Assembly: GCF_014851395.1 (NCBI RefSeq)
Contig: NW_024040374.1
Span: forward strand, 24,632,772-24,696,771
Direction of reading: 5' to 3'
DNA length: 64,000 bases
From: Micropterus salmoides
Taxonomy: Eukaryota > Chordata > Actinopteri > Centrarchiformes > Centrarchidae
The notes below the pieces were generated by a model, which had not been told where the DNA came from, ran no database searches, and saw only the letters and a program-made list of their open reading frames with translations. This document shows, one piece after another, positions 25,701 through 34,100 of this stretch (positions are counted from its first letter, which is position 1; each line of letters opens with the position of its first letter). Both the position numbers and the translations under genes were made by a program.

Positions 25701-27647
25701 CCGGGCTGTGGCTCTGGTGCAGGGGCTGAGCAGTATGTGCTTGCTGTCACCGCTTGTCTCAGCCTCTTTGTCACCTCTCACAGGGCTGCTGGCAGCTACT
25801 TTCTGCTGACTGTCTGGCCTTGGCCGGCCCTACAGGTACAGCTCTGTATCCCAGAGCCCAAAGCCTCAGCTAAAGCATCACCCCAAACCCTTTCTGTTCA
25901 GATGAAAGCCGATCCAGATTATGCAGGTCAGGTTTTGGTGTGATTTTAAGCGTGAAGCAGCTTTTTAAGAAAGTCTTCTTTCTTCTCACAGATACTACTC
26001 TGTCCCATGAGAGAGCTGTATTCAGATACAACATGAGTCAGATTGTGCTTGATTTGTGCAAATTTCAACACAGAATTGCTTTTACTGTTTTGGCCACAAC
26101 TAACCAGTGCACAACAAGACGTTTTGAACATCAACTTTAAAAGGGCTGCTGTCATTATTTTCATTACTGGTAAATCTGTTGCTTATTGCCTCAATTAATC
26201 AATTAAATGTTTTGTCCATAAAATAATGAAAAATGGCCATTACAATTTTTGTTTTGTCTGACAGACAAAAAGACATTTAACTTACTCTGTGACAAAGAAA
26301 GGGATCAACATCCTCACATTTGAGAAGTTAGAACCAGAGAACATTTAGTGGGGGGCTTTTTTATAAAAGAAGACTGAATCTTCTGTCGATCGACTAACCA
26401 ATGAATCATCACATTTTTTTCAGCTCTACATTGCAACGACATGCATGTGTGAAGTGTATAGTGTATGTTTAAATTGAGCAGCTCAGGCAAACAAAAGAAA
26501 TTTGTCAGAAATCCGTCTTTTCTTCCAGACCGTCACCTCTTCCTCTTGACTCTACATTACGGAAGTGGAGTCATACAGCTCAGGATAATCATCATATTTT
26601 TGCTCAAGTTAAACATTCTCACGTAGATGCGTGTTTGCATTAGTTTGTCCCATCATGTTGTCTCTAAAATTCACTTCATGTCATATAATTTAACTGGACA
26701 GCAGCAGAAACTGCTGTATATGATGAAGGTTGCTAGACTCTTACTGGAACGTCATTTATTCTTTAGGCCTTGAGAGAATGTCGCACCTTTTCTCACATCA
26801 GCCGAAATTGCTATCACTCCAGCTGTCCTCACATCCTCAGTTTTCATCAGATTATATGAACATTAGGTACCGTATCCTTGTGTGGAAGCTGCTGGTAGAC
26901 TCCAAACTATAAGCACACTTCTCTGCACCTCTGAGTGAGAGTAGTGTTCTAGAGTATAATAGGCCAGTCAGTAGTCTCCAATCAAGTTGTCCGCACGGCC
27001 GATTGAGAGGCTGGCTGTAATTATGTGTACAATAATAACTGGTCCATTGTGAGGGACTGCAGCAGACTTGGTGCTCTGACTGCAGGGTGTTCCATCATCC
27101 ACTGTTGTCTTCAAGCTCAGTTGGAGAGAAATACAGACATGATGACTCATAACTGGTCTTTCAAGGCACTAGTTTATACCTCTGATTCACACTGGTCCTG
27201 GGGGGAGCCCGGAGTGGGAGAGAATATGCATGTGCGTGCACGACACGACAATAACTCGTGTCGTGAGTGAGAGGTGAATTTTTCAGTGAGAGCTCTGAAT
27301 GGGGCTTGGAGGAGAACTGATTGGACGTCTCCTCCAAAGCAGTGTGCTACTGCAACCTGGTGGCCATGGTAGGTACAGGACCTAACAAACCTGTGCAGAG
27401 CCAGAACTTACTAGTCAGGGCTTGCAGGTTGGTGATACTTGCAGTTCAGTCGGATGAGAGAATGAATCAGAATCAGAAACTCAGCTCCTCCCTTTTTAAT
27501 TATTCAGATGAACTGTTGACATTACAAATCCAATCAGGTTTTAACAGAGAAAAGTAAAAGCTGTGTGAAGTCGCTGATGTTTTTCTCTCTCATGAACAGA
27601 AGGGGAAGGACCCTCTCTACGCCCAGATCAACAAAGGGAAGAAATAA
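6808..27647 (+). CDS. DAB1: DAB1, Reelin-pathway adaptor (3' part, 12 coding exons plus an alternative last exon)
   Basis: DAB1 is a cytoplasmic adaptor. Its PTB domain binds NPxY tails of VLDLR and ApoER2; Src-family kinases then phosphorylate its tyrosine cluster, recruiting Crk, PI3K and SOCS/Cul5 to control neuronal positioning. Exons seen: 6808-6939, 11089-11208, 11672-11710, 12176-12238, 13580-13633, 17651-17800, 19634-19696, 19822-19918, 20837-21243, 21950-22145, 22252-22400 and 23765-23845, with an alternative last exon at 27600-27647. All junctions keep phase, giving 516 residues to the 23845 stop. The PTB half, four tyrosine motifs (YQTI, YQYI, YQVP, YDVP), the GDMSTPPDITSP block, the DTDDCDDFDISQ block and the final EAGS match mammalian DAB1 as recalled. 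The start and N-terminal PTB half are outside the window. Whether this is dab1a or dab1b was not determined. Confidence 0.95.
6940..11088 (+). other. DAB1: DAB1 intron
   Basis: This intron is about 4.1 kb. I see no supported exon. An open frame at 9159-9434 has a chance Ig-like stretch and was rejected. A (TG)n run lies at 11028-11051, just upstream of the acceptor. Confidence 0.75.
11028..11051. repeat. (TG)n microsatellite next to a splice acceptor
   Basis: About 12 TG units ending 37 bases before a DAB1 exon. Intronic TG tracts this close to an acceptor can modulate exon inclusion, but that effect is inferred. Confidence 0.9.
11089..11208 (+). CDS. DAB1: DAB1 exon: PTB C-terminal helix and first tyrosine site
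   Basis: 40 codons, phase 0/0. It encodes AEPVILDLRDLFQLIYE (the closing PTB helix), then a Lys/Glu-rich linker, and ends with AVYQ. The tyrosine corresponds to mouse Tyr185; the residues after it come from the next exon. Confidence 0.95.
11672..11710 (+). CDS. DAB1: DAB1 exon: 13-codon cassette, second tyrosine site
   Basis: Encodes TILEEDLEDPVYQ, phase 0/0, with acceptor CCGCAG and donor GTAACT. It completes YQTI and starts the Tyr198 site. Skipping it would not shift the frame. Confidence 0.93.
12176..12238 (+). CDS. DAB1: DAB1 exon: 21-codon cassette, third tyrosine site
   Basis: Encodes YIVFEAGHEPIRDQSEES then IYQ, phase 0/0. It completes YQYI and begins the Tyr220 site, which the next exon turns into YQVP, a Crk-type SH2 target. 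Confidence 0.93.
12239..13579 (+). other. DAB1: DAB1 intron
   Basis: About 1.3 kb with a (CA)n run at 12850-12888. No exon seen. Confidence 0.75.
12850..12888. repeat. (CA)n microsatellite
   Basis: About 19 perfect CA units in a DAB1 intron. Confidence 0.93.
13580..13633 (+). CDS. DAB1: DAB1 exon: YQVP/YDVP tyrosine sites
   Basis: 18 codons, phase 0/0: VPTSQQKEGVYDVPKRHP. It completes YQVP and carries YDVP (mouse Tyr232), the sites that bind Crk/CrkL. Confidence 0.93.
14293..14338. repeat. (TG)n microsatellite
   Basis: About 23 perfect TG units in a DAB1 intron. Confidence 0.93.
16231..16264. repeat. (GT)n microsatellite
   Basis: About 17 perfect GT units in a DAB1 intron. Confidence 0.92.
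16323..16480. promoter_or_regulatory. Candidate intronic regulatory element
   Basis: A short stretch combines a homeodomain-type core (GTTAATTAAAG at 16330-16340), TAATTG/CAATTA-like cores, an E-box-like GGCAGCTGT and GATAAAGATAAAG. Such clustering is typical of conserved enhancers in developmental genes such as DAB1. This is inference from motif content only; no conservation was computed. Confidence 0.3.
17651..17800 (+). CDS. DAB1: DAB1 exon: His/Gln-rich
   Basis: 50 codons, phase 0/0, acceptor ATTGCAG and donor GTAAGG. It encodes NGQENNP, eight His, a QHHFHDQ stretch, a Gln-rich run, then AVADLIDLGLEMVTQ. It sits where mammalian DAB1 has the exon ending AVTQ; only the ending (MVTQ) looks related. 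The exon fits the frame between YDVP and the LEIFGDM block, so I call it coding, but its sequence is unlike the mammalian exon I remember. Confidence 0.75.
17801..19633 (+). other. DAB1: DAB1 intron
   Basis: About 1.8 kb. No supported exon; a 7-nt micro-exon-like string at 19475-19481 was considered and rejected. Confidence 0.7.
19634..19696 (+). CDS. DAB1: DAB1 exon: GDMSTPPDITSP block
   Basis: 21 codons, phase 0/0: NINQLEIFGDMSTPPDITSP plus Ser. The second half matches the mammalian LELFGDMSTPPDITSPP segment. Confidence 0.94.
19822..19918 (+). CDS. DAB1: DAB1 exon: Pro/Ser-rich linker
   Basis: 97 bases, phase 0 to 1. Encodes TPASPANTLDPS through ELFAPFNPASVPS; the split Gly codon is completed by the next exon (…VPS-GYV, as in mammals). 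Confidence 0.92.
19919..20836 (+). other. DAB1: DAB1 intron
   Basis: About 0.9 kb with a purine-rich stretch near 19980-20160. No exon seen. Confidence 0.7.
20837..21243 (+). CDS. DAB1: DAB1 exon: long Pro/Gln/Ala-rich exon
   Basis: 407 bases, phase 1 to 0. It opens GYVTMGAVPPGHWSQQ and holds GGQPLIWGQANIFPATQQQW and LPAAMFQTLTPVTTV, ending KMGKEMFK, all matching the order of the mammalian protein. An Ala/Ser-rich insert (GAGASASAASPSASSS) sits before the end. The frame continues past the donor only to a stop at 21255. Confidence 0.95.
21244..21949 (+). other. DAB1: DAB1 intron
   Basis: About 0.7 kb; nothing recognised. Confidence 0.7.
21950..22145 (+). CDS. DAB1: DAB1 exon: conserved acidic block
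   Basis: 196 bases, phase 0 to 1. Encodes DFQLAKPPAMPSKKGEQPSL, then TSEAFSTYFSRVGTAQ, DTDDCDDFDISQMNLTP and TSTTPSTNS, very close to mammalian DAB1. Confidence 0.96.
22252..22400 (+). CDS. DAB1: DAB1 exon: Ser/Pro-rich, before the alternative ends
   Basis: 149 bases, phase 1 to 0. Starts PTPAPRQSSPSKSSASH as in mammals and ends SRSGEEDA. Its phase-0 end can join either 23765 or 27600. Confidence 0.95.
22401..23764 (+). other. DAB1: DAB1 intron
   Basis: About 1.4 kb with a (TG)n run at 22710-22743 and a long pyrimidine tract before the acceptor. An AT-rich, homeobox-like stretch near 22755-22820 could be regulatory, but this is weak. Confidence 0.7.
22710..22743. repeat. (TG)n microsatellite
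   Basis: About 17 perfect TG units in a DAB1 intron. Confidence 0.92.
23765..23845 (+). CDS. DAB1: DAB1 last exon, canonical C-terminus
   Basis: 26 codons plus TAG: ACGSGSPCPSETAEPSPDQA then SPEAGS. The ending mirrors mammalian …SPQAGS, so I take this stop as the main one. The 3'UTR may continue from here or be spliced through a GTAGGT at 23860. Confidence 0.9.
   Translation, partial: ACGSGSPCPSETAEPSPDQASPEAGS
23846..27599 (+). other. DAB1: DAB1 3'UTR or intron before the alternative last exon
   Basis: About 3.75 kb between the two DAB1 stops. It includes an AT-rich segment near 24800-24860, two related segments (24644-24669 and 25427-25452) sharing a CAGCC(A/G)TGAAATGGC core, and a degenerate MITE at 26190-26429. 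No supported coding exon. Confidence 0.6.
26190..26429. mobile_element. Degenerate hAT-like MITE remnant
   Basis: The order of blocks (AATTAATCAATTAAATG, TTTTGTCCATAAAATAATGA, CACATTTGAGAAGTTAGAAC, TCTGTCGATCGACTAACCAA, ending CAGCTCTA) matches a MITE very common in fish genomes that carries repeated ATTAATCGATTA-type motifs. It is diverged and non-coding. Recognition is from memory. Confidence 0.65.
27600..27647 (+). CDS. DAB1: DAB1 alternative last exon, tail KGKDPLYAQINKGKK
   Basis: 15 codons plus TAA after an acceptor (CATGAACAG). Phase 0, so it joins the exon ending at 22400 in frame if the 23765 exon is skipped; joining after 23845 would leave it untranslated. The YAQI sequence resembles a Y-x-x-I SH2/ITIM-like site. 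The order and phase are seen; usage is inferred. Confidence 0.55.
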   Translation, partial: KGKDPLYAQINKGKK

Positions 27648-27709
27648 AGAGACACACAGGAGGACAGACCTGACCATCGCTGAGAGAACAGGAGGAGAGC
27701 CCTCACAGC

Positions 27710-27733
27710 GTGTGTGTGTGTGTGTGTGTGTGT
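27710..27733. repeat. (TG)n microsatellite in probable 3'UTR
   Basis: About 12 TG units, 62 bases after the alternative DAB1 stop. Confidence 0.9.
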
Positions 27734-27831
27734 CTGTGCGTTTCTGACACATCTCCCTGCCTGGCCAAGCCCTTCTTCATAACCTCTTTCGGCTAACAAC
27801 CTCCCAGGAGGAGCCTCCATGCTCCCTCTGT

Positions 27832-27875
27832 TCTCCTCCTCCTCCTCCTCTTGTGCTCCTCCTCCTCCTCCTCTC
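27832..27875. repeat. (CTC)n-rich trinucleotide repeat
   Basis: Two runs of CTC units separated by TTGTG, in the probable DAB1 3'UTR. Confidence 0.85.
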
Positions 27876-29681
27876 TGCAGTCTGCTCTCCTCCTGAGGAG
27901 AGAGAGCTCTCTTGGTCATTCACCCCAGACAAGAAGGGATATCAATCACTGAGACGGATTCTCCCTCCACTGAGCTGTCTTCTCCTCTCCTCCCTTCTCC
28001 CTGTGGCGACTCACACCCAGCCTTACAGACATAACCTGCTCCTCCCCTCTCACCCTCCTTCCCTCGCTCCTCCTCTCTGTCTTCGCTCCTTACCCTCCTT
28101 CCTCTGCCTCCTGTGTGTGGCCAGAAACTGTGCTGCCAAGGAGGGACTGAATCAAGCAGTGCCTCCCTGTCTCCGACACACACCCTCACACACTCATCAG
28201 GATTAGAATGATCATTTTTCGTTTTAACTGACAGAATTTGCATCAGTACCGAGGAGATCTCACAGGAGGAGCTAGACTCTAACGGGCCTATCAGGGGTGG
28301 TCCGTTACTGGGATCACTGCTTCTGATTGGTTTGTTGGTTGGGGCGTTTTCTCCCCATTCTTTGTGAGTGTCTGCTGGATCACTATGCAGAAACAGACTC
28401 TCTGGGAGCTACTCACACACCTACTACACACAAGCCGTGCACACGGCAGCCTATATATGCTCACCACACACGCACACACTCAGTCATCTCTCACTCTCTC
28501 TAACATGCATACACACAGTAATTTGCCAAATGTCTCTCCTCGCAGACAGACTCACACAGAGGCCAGAGGACCAGACATTCTGAGGAAAGGACCCTGAGAG
28601 GGAAGTGTTGCAAGTCAAACAGATTCTGTGATTGAACTGTTCATTCTCTATAGCTTTTGTACAATACCAATTAAAAAAAAAGAAGAGGAAATTGAAAAAT
28701 TGAATTTTTATTTTATAAGTCAATCAAGCCGCTGGGGTCAGCTCTATAGGAGTTATAGAGTTAACATGGCTTTAAGGCATCTGATCGTTGGTTTGCCAAA
28801 CTCATTTTGTAAATAATGACAACAACAACCATTTTGTCCACCGGACTTCTGTGCCATAAAATAGGAAGGCTTCAGTTATGCAAACTCTTGACGTTAACCC
28901 AAGCAATACCAACATTTGTTTTCTTTTTCCTGTTTTCCCACTATGTTTTGTTGCCTTATTTTGCCCTCTGATTTTTTTCTTATGCATGGATGTTGTAGGT
29001 CTTTGTCTTAACCTCGCTTATTAACCCCAATTCCAGCTCCACACATATCCCCTATTTGTCTTTTAAAGTCCCACTACCTTCCATTGTTGTGGCCCAAACA
29101 AATTAGCTTTTGCAGTTTATGTTACCCAAAGCCTATGTATGCACCACAGCCCTGTGTTTCTGTACCACAAAGCTATATTCCAACTCTATGTTGCAGGCAA
29201 CAGAAACACTCACACTCACTGTAGTCCAGAATGCTTCTCCCCTACATTGCGTTCCCCTAGAATAGTCTTTGAGATACAGCGATGCTCTGCCCATCTGTCT
29301 GTCTGTTCGTCAGGTGCCAAACTGCTGCGTCTGTGTGTGGACCGCAGCATCTTCTGCTACAACTACATCAACTGTGATGCCAATGACTCCCTATTTTATG
29401 GCCAGAGTCCCCATATCACCTGAGAACTCTTTTGGACTTCGATGTTGATTAACAAAAAAAAATTGACAACTAGAAGATGAGCAAAGAAGTTGAATTAAAA
29501 GGGAAACGTTGCTGTTTGAGTACATAACATTTCTAGATTTTAACTTTACCTCAGCTAACAGTTTCTTAATGTAAATTGACACATTATTTTTATCTTTATG
29601 AATATGACATTCTACAGTGGGTTTTTAGATGATTTTTGGTTCTCTCTTGATTTACGTATTCCACCATGTATTACTGTTACA

Positions 29682-29687
29682 AATAAA
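29682..29687 (+). terminator. DAB1: Candidate DAB1 poly(A) signal AATAAA
   Basis: AATAAA followed about 20 bases later by GT-rich sequence (TTGTGTCTTAATTGTGATCT), the usual arrangement of a cleavage site. It is the last good signal before FYB2. Confidence 0.5.
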
Positions 29688-29690
29688 CAC

Positions 29691-31116
29691 ATCCCAAATG
29701 ACATGATATTCCTTGTGTCTTAATTGTGATCTGGGTTTTTGTGTGTGAAAGAGAGAGTGCGCCTAATGGTGTGTGCGTGGCAGAGGTGACCCCAGTGGGT
29801 CTTTAGTTAATGTAAAGCAAGTGCCACAGTATTTTGTTGTAATTTTATGTCACATTCTGCTGCGCTGAAACCAACTACAAACAAGGACTTCTTTCTCTTG
29901 CCTTGCTTTCCCCATCCTCCCCATGGAAAAGGAAAACTGACTTTAACACACATTGTTAATTCCATATTATACAGGACAACCTGAACCTCTGTTGATATTT
30001 TTAAAGGGTCAGTTCACCCAAATCACACACACAACAACAAAACACATTTTCTCACTTTCCCACCGTGTTATCTGACAATGCAGTTCGTTTCAGTATTACC
30101 TGAGGAGGTTTTGAGATACTCATCTGTGAGGTTTTTGCCACCCCACATAATGTGTATGAACCGTGGGTGAACCGACCCTTTAAGAATAAGTTTCTCATCC
30201 TGTCCAGTTTTAATGTGTTTTAGTCTACCAATATGTTACAATCCAGGCCACACCAGTGGGTTTATGTTTTAAAAAACAGCCAAATAAACAGTGAACAGAT
30301 CCTCTCTTAAAAGTACAGTATGACAAAACTGACCATGTAGCCTGGAAACCAAGGCCTGTAAGTCATACAGCGACGAGCAACAATGTGAGCTCTGAGCTCT
30401 TGGGCGGAGTCTTTGACACACCTGTCAGTACAAGCTCAAGATGGCGTAAGGCATGGATAAGACCTGCCTGAATACTACGTGCCTGTAGCATGTGGTGATA
30501 TCACACATACCTGTTGAAATACTTGTGTTCTGTGTAACAAACCTGGAATGTTGACCGACCTCTTTTGTTTCCCTTTCCTCTGTTTACTTTTACTCAACAT
30601 TAAATGTAACGTACAGAGAACAGACTGCGTCTAATGATACATTACTATGACTTCTCCCAATGACAAACAATATAGACAGCTTTACAAAGATAAAGGCTTG
30701 CTGTACCTATTTTTAAAAAAGATATCATAGTAGAAATGTAACACATAGCAAAACAGCTCCAGCTACAAGGTTTATGACAGTGAGTCACATATGTGCCAGC
30801 CCGGCAACATTCCTGAAGGATAGAAAAAAAATACACAAGCTGCTGGGAGTCGGTGTTATATGGGGCAGACCCGTTTGACGAGCTGGGCAGTTTTTGTATA
30901 AGATCAGTGTGAGTATTCCCACTCAACCTCATTCCTCCACTGAAACCACCTCCTGTGCTCATGGGACGCACAGTTCTCTGGATCAGCGCTGAGGAGAAAC
31001 ACGCAGAGTTGTGACAAGTGTTGGAAGTTTTTGTTAATGTTGAATTTTCATCGGACACATAATGAGAGGCTGAAGAAGTAACCTACTTCACTAAGAACAT
31101 AATAATTAAAAGCACA
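29691..31116. other. Intergenic DNA between DAB1 and FYB2
   Basis: About 1.4 kb. It holds a MITE at 30001-30183 and the likely FYB2 promoter and 5'UTR just upstream of 31117. The human genes at this position, C8A and C8B, are not present as recognisable exons. Confidence 0.6.
30001..30183. mobile_element. Short MITE with 19-bp terminal inverted repeats
   Basis: Bases 30001-30019 (TTAAAGGGTCAGTTCACCC) and 30165-30183 are inverted copies differing at one position. The terminal TTAA may be a target duplication. The AAAGGGTCAGTTCACCC end is familiar from an abundant fish MITE. About 183 bp, non-coding. Confidence 0.75.
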
Positions 31117-31125
31117 ATGGATCAG
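31117..31125 (+). CDS. FYB2: FYB2 exon 1, start codon
   Basis: ATG GAT CAG then donor GTATGT. Only three codons. Chosen because joining to 31649 gives MDQEDTMDFKALRAKFQ, parallel to the human start; an alternative start is the in-frame ATG at 31658. Confidence 0.7.
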
Positions 31126-34100
31126 GTATGTTGCAATTTTTATACATCCAGATCCTTCTGAAGGTAGGTGTATTTAACGGTCATTTATTATGTTATAGCC
31201 ATTCTATTTGCAATTATAATATTTAATATGGTATTAACATGTGTAACTCTCCTTCCTGCCATAAGGACTTCATATGAATCTTTAATAAGCTGTGACGGAT
31301 TCAGTGTTTGTACTGTGGAGAGTAATTGTCAGGCAACTACATTTATTACACAAATTCCAGCCTCCTGTGTAGTGTGTGTGTTGAAACTCTCCTGATTTAG
31401 GCAGATGACTATAAATCAAGTCTGCCTACTTTCTCTCTTCAACTATACAGAAAGACTGATAGATTATGCACATAATGCAATTATAAACAAAATAAAACCA
31501 TCATTGTGTTGTGAAGGGTGATACATTGCCATGATTTCATTCTTCATGTTAGCTAAGCAGAACCCTATCTTTAATGATGACAACACACAATTAGCAGCAC
31601 AATAGCAGTATTGCAACTCAGGCTTGCATTGTGTGATCCTTTCACCAGGAGGACACAATGGACTTTAAGGCCCTGAGGGCCAAGTTCCAGGACCAGGAAC
31701 ACCTCCTGAAACAACCCAGGATCAAACCTGCTCTCACAGAGAAACCAAAGGTTGTCCCTCCTCCCCACAGCCCCCCTCACACCCTCCCTGCAGGAGCACA
31801 CCCCTCCCTAATCACCTATATTAACCAGAGCCTGGAAGGGAAGACAGTGATGGCCCCCAGAGTGGTCTTCAAGGATGAGAAGAAGATGAGCAAAAGGCCT
31901 CTCATCCAGGCCGACTCTAAGGGAAAAGACAAGAGTGAAGGGAAGCTGAAAAAAGGTAAAGACAAGACAAAAGGAAGCAAAGAGAAGCTTGTTGAGGATT
32001 CAGCAGATGAGAAGCAGAAGAAAGACAAAAGTAAAGACAAGAAGGAGAGCACTGCAGAGCTGGTGCAAGCCACGCCTCCACCTAAATCCACCACAGCAAA
32101 GAAGAAGGGCCTCCTGGGTTTCAAGATGTCATCAAAAAGAGATTCATTCGAGGTCACGGCGGATCCCATCCTAGACGCCTCCAACTCAGACATTACTGGA
32201 CCAGCTCCACTTATCCCAGTACCTTCTGACATTAGTGATGCGCCACCAGAGCCTGAAATCTCTGCACTAAAAGCCCTCCTATCAGACATCCCCACCTTGC
32301 CTGACTCCAGTGCTGCAGAGGAAATTCCCGCGCCCTTCACTATCCCTGCCCCTCCTGACTTCACTCCACCTCCTGCCTTTATTCCTGATACCCCTAAAGT
32401 CCCAACAGAGAGTGTAACACCACCTGAGATAGAAACTCCTGCCCTGCCCATTTCCAGGCCTGCCAGCCAAAATGAGATCATCCCAATCCCACCCAGCGCT
32501 GTCCCAACTCCTCCGCCCAGTCGTGCCATCTCAGTTCCCCCTCCAGTGGCCTCCGCTCCCTCTCCATCACCTCCTTATCCTGAGATTGCAGCTGAGGCTG
32601 GTATAGAGGCTGTACACATAGCTGCAGTGGAGACGCCCCCTCCTCCAGTCATAGACCTTCCATCCATTTCATCATCTCTCAAAGCTGAGCATCCTGTCTC
32701 AGCCCTCTCAGCCCTGGAGAGGGCGGGGGACAAGAAAAGGATTTCGATTGACCAGAGAATCTTCAATGCTCTGGAGAAGGCACGTAAGAAGGCCACCAGG
32801 TAAAAGAAACACAACTTTATCAGTGCAGAGTATGCAATGCACAGTTCTGTACCAAAAGTCATTTTTTGAGTGATGAAGGCTGAATTTGCATTTCAGTTAT
32901 AGTATTTAGTCAACTGTTATTGAAAAACATCTTAGAATCTGTTTTCAGCCTGCAGGCAAAACCCACCACATCCTACTCCACCACTCCACCTCTAGAAGAG
33001 ATTGCCCCACCTCAGAGTCCTACCTGCTCTCTCCCAGAGCTGCCGCCTATTGATTATGAGGACCGGGCAGGGAAAACCCTCTCACCGAAACCAGCACAAG
33101 TTAACAGCTTTGGCCACCGTAAGTCTGGACTAATCCCCGTAAAGTCCTCCTCTTCACCTCTCTGTTTCTTGCTTTCTTGTGGACTATTATTTTGGGATTT
33201 TCGTTCTGTGTTGAAGTACAGACCAGCGTATCTCATGATCAGGACATCGTACTGTCCATACTGTGCAGCTGCAGAACATAATTTGTTAGTGTGGGGTTTC
33301 AGCTATACAAAAAATCTGGTATGTGCAGTTTAGTAATGTTTATGCCACAGGGCTGCCTCAGGTGTTGGTTAGAAGAAGCAGCTTTAAAGATATAATCACA
33401 CACACACACACAGCCATGTGTCACTATCTTCATGGGGACCAGTCATTGACGTTCTGCATTCCCTAGCCAAAAAGCAGTCTCTATCCATAAGGACCTCAAT
33501 TTTTGTCCCCACAGTGACACGAGTCCCCATCGGTTAGTGTGCATTCCGGTTTAAGTCCCCACTGGGGTTTAAAAACATGGCACACTTACATACACAAGAA
33601 CAGTCTTGACATTCCTCCTTTGTGCCAGAACTGAGCAGCAGGCAGGGCAGAGCTGCAGAGGTATGTCAGCAATGACAGCAGCATGTCCATCACTATGACG
33701 GAGAGCCGCAGTGACAAACACTGTCTGTTAAACTGACTGACTGAGAAGACAGTGTTGACAAGGACTTTATTTACACACAGCATTTTAAATGCGCACGTGC
33801 AGGTGTCCATGCATGTAGCTTTGTGAACAAACTCAAGCCATTTACTATTTCATGAAGTAACGGTGGAGTAATACGGATGTATATTTATCCTAACTTTGAA
33901 CAGCAGTTTTGACACTATAAGCCAAAGAGTCCTCAAATTTGAATACAAGTTGGACTGTTGATAGTTTGCATTAAGAGGAAGAAAAGTATTATAATTTAAT
34001 TATATTGCACCTTTCTACAACAGAGTGCTTTACAAGTTCTTTAGATTACAAGACAAGTGTCTTGAAAACCAAAGTCACAGAAACAATACAAAGAAGACTA

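Larger units (their letters stand above)
27648..29690 (+). other. DAB1: Probable DAB1 3'UTR
   Basis: About 2 kb after the alternative stop, non-coding, ending near a poly(A) signal at 29682. A short open stretch (29319-29423) reading AKLLRLCVDRSIFCYNYINC has no identified match. Confidence 0.5.

Noticed and set aside
31816..32529. 237-residue minus-strand open frame
   Set aside because: It is the shadow of FYB2 exon 2, whose Pro/Ser codons leave the opposite strand open. No splice or family support.
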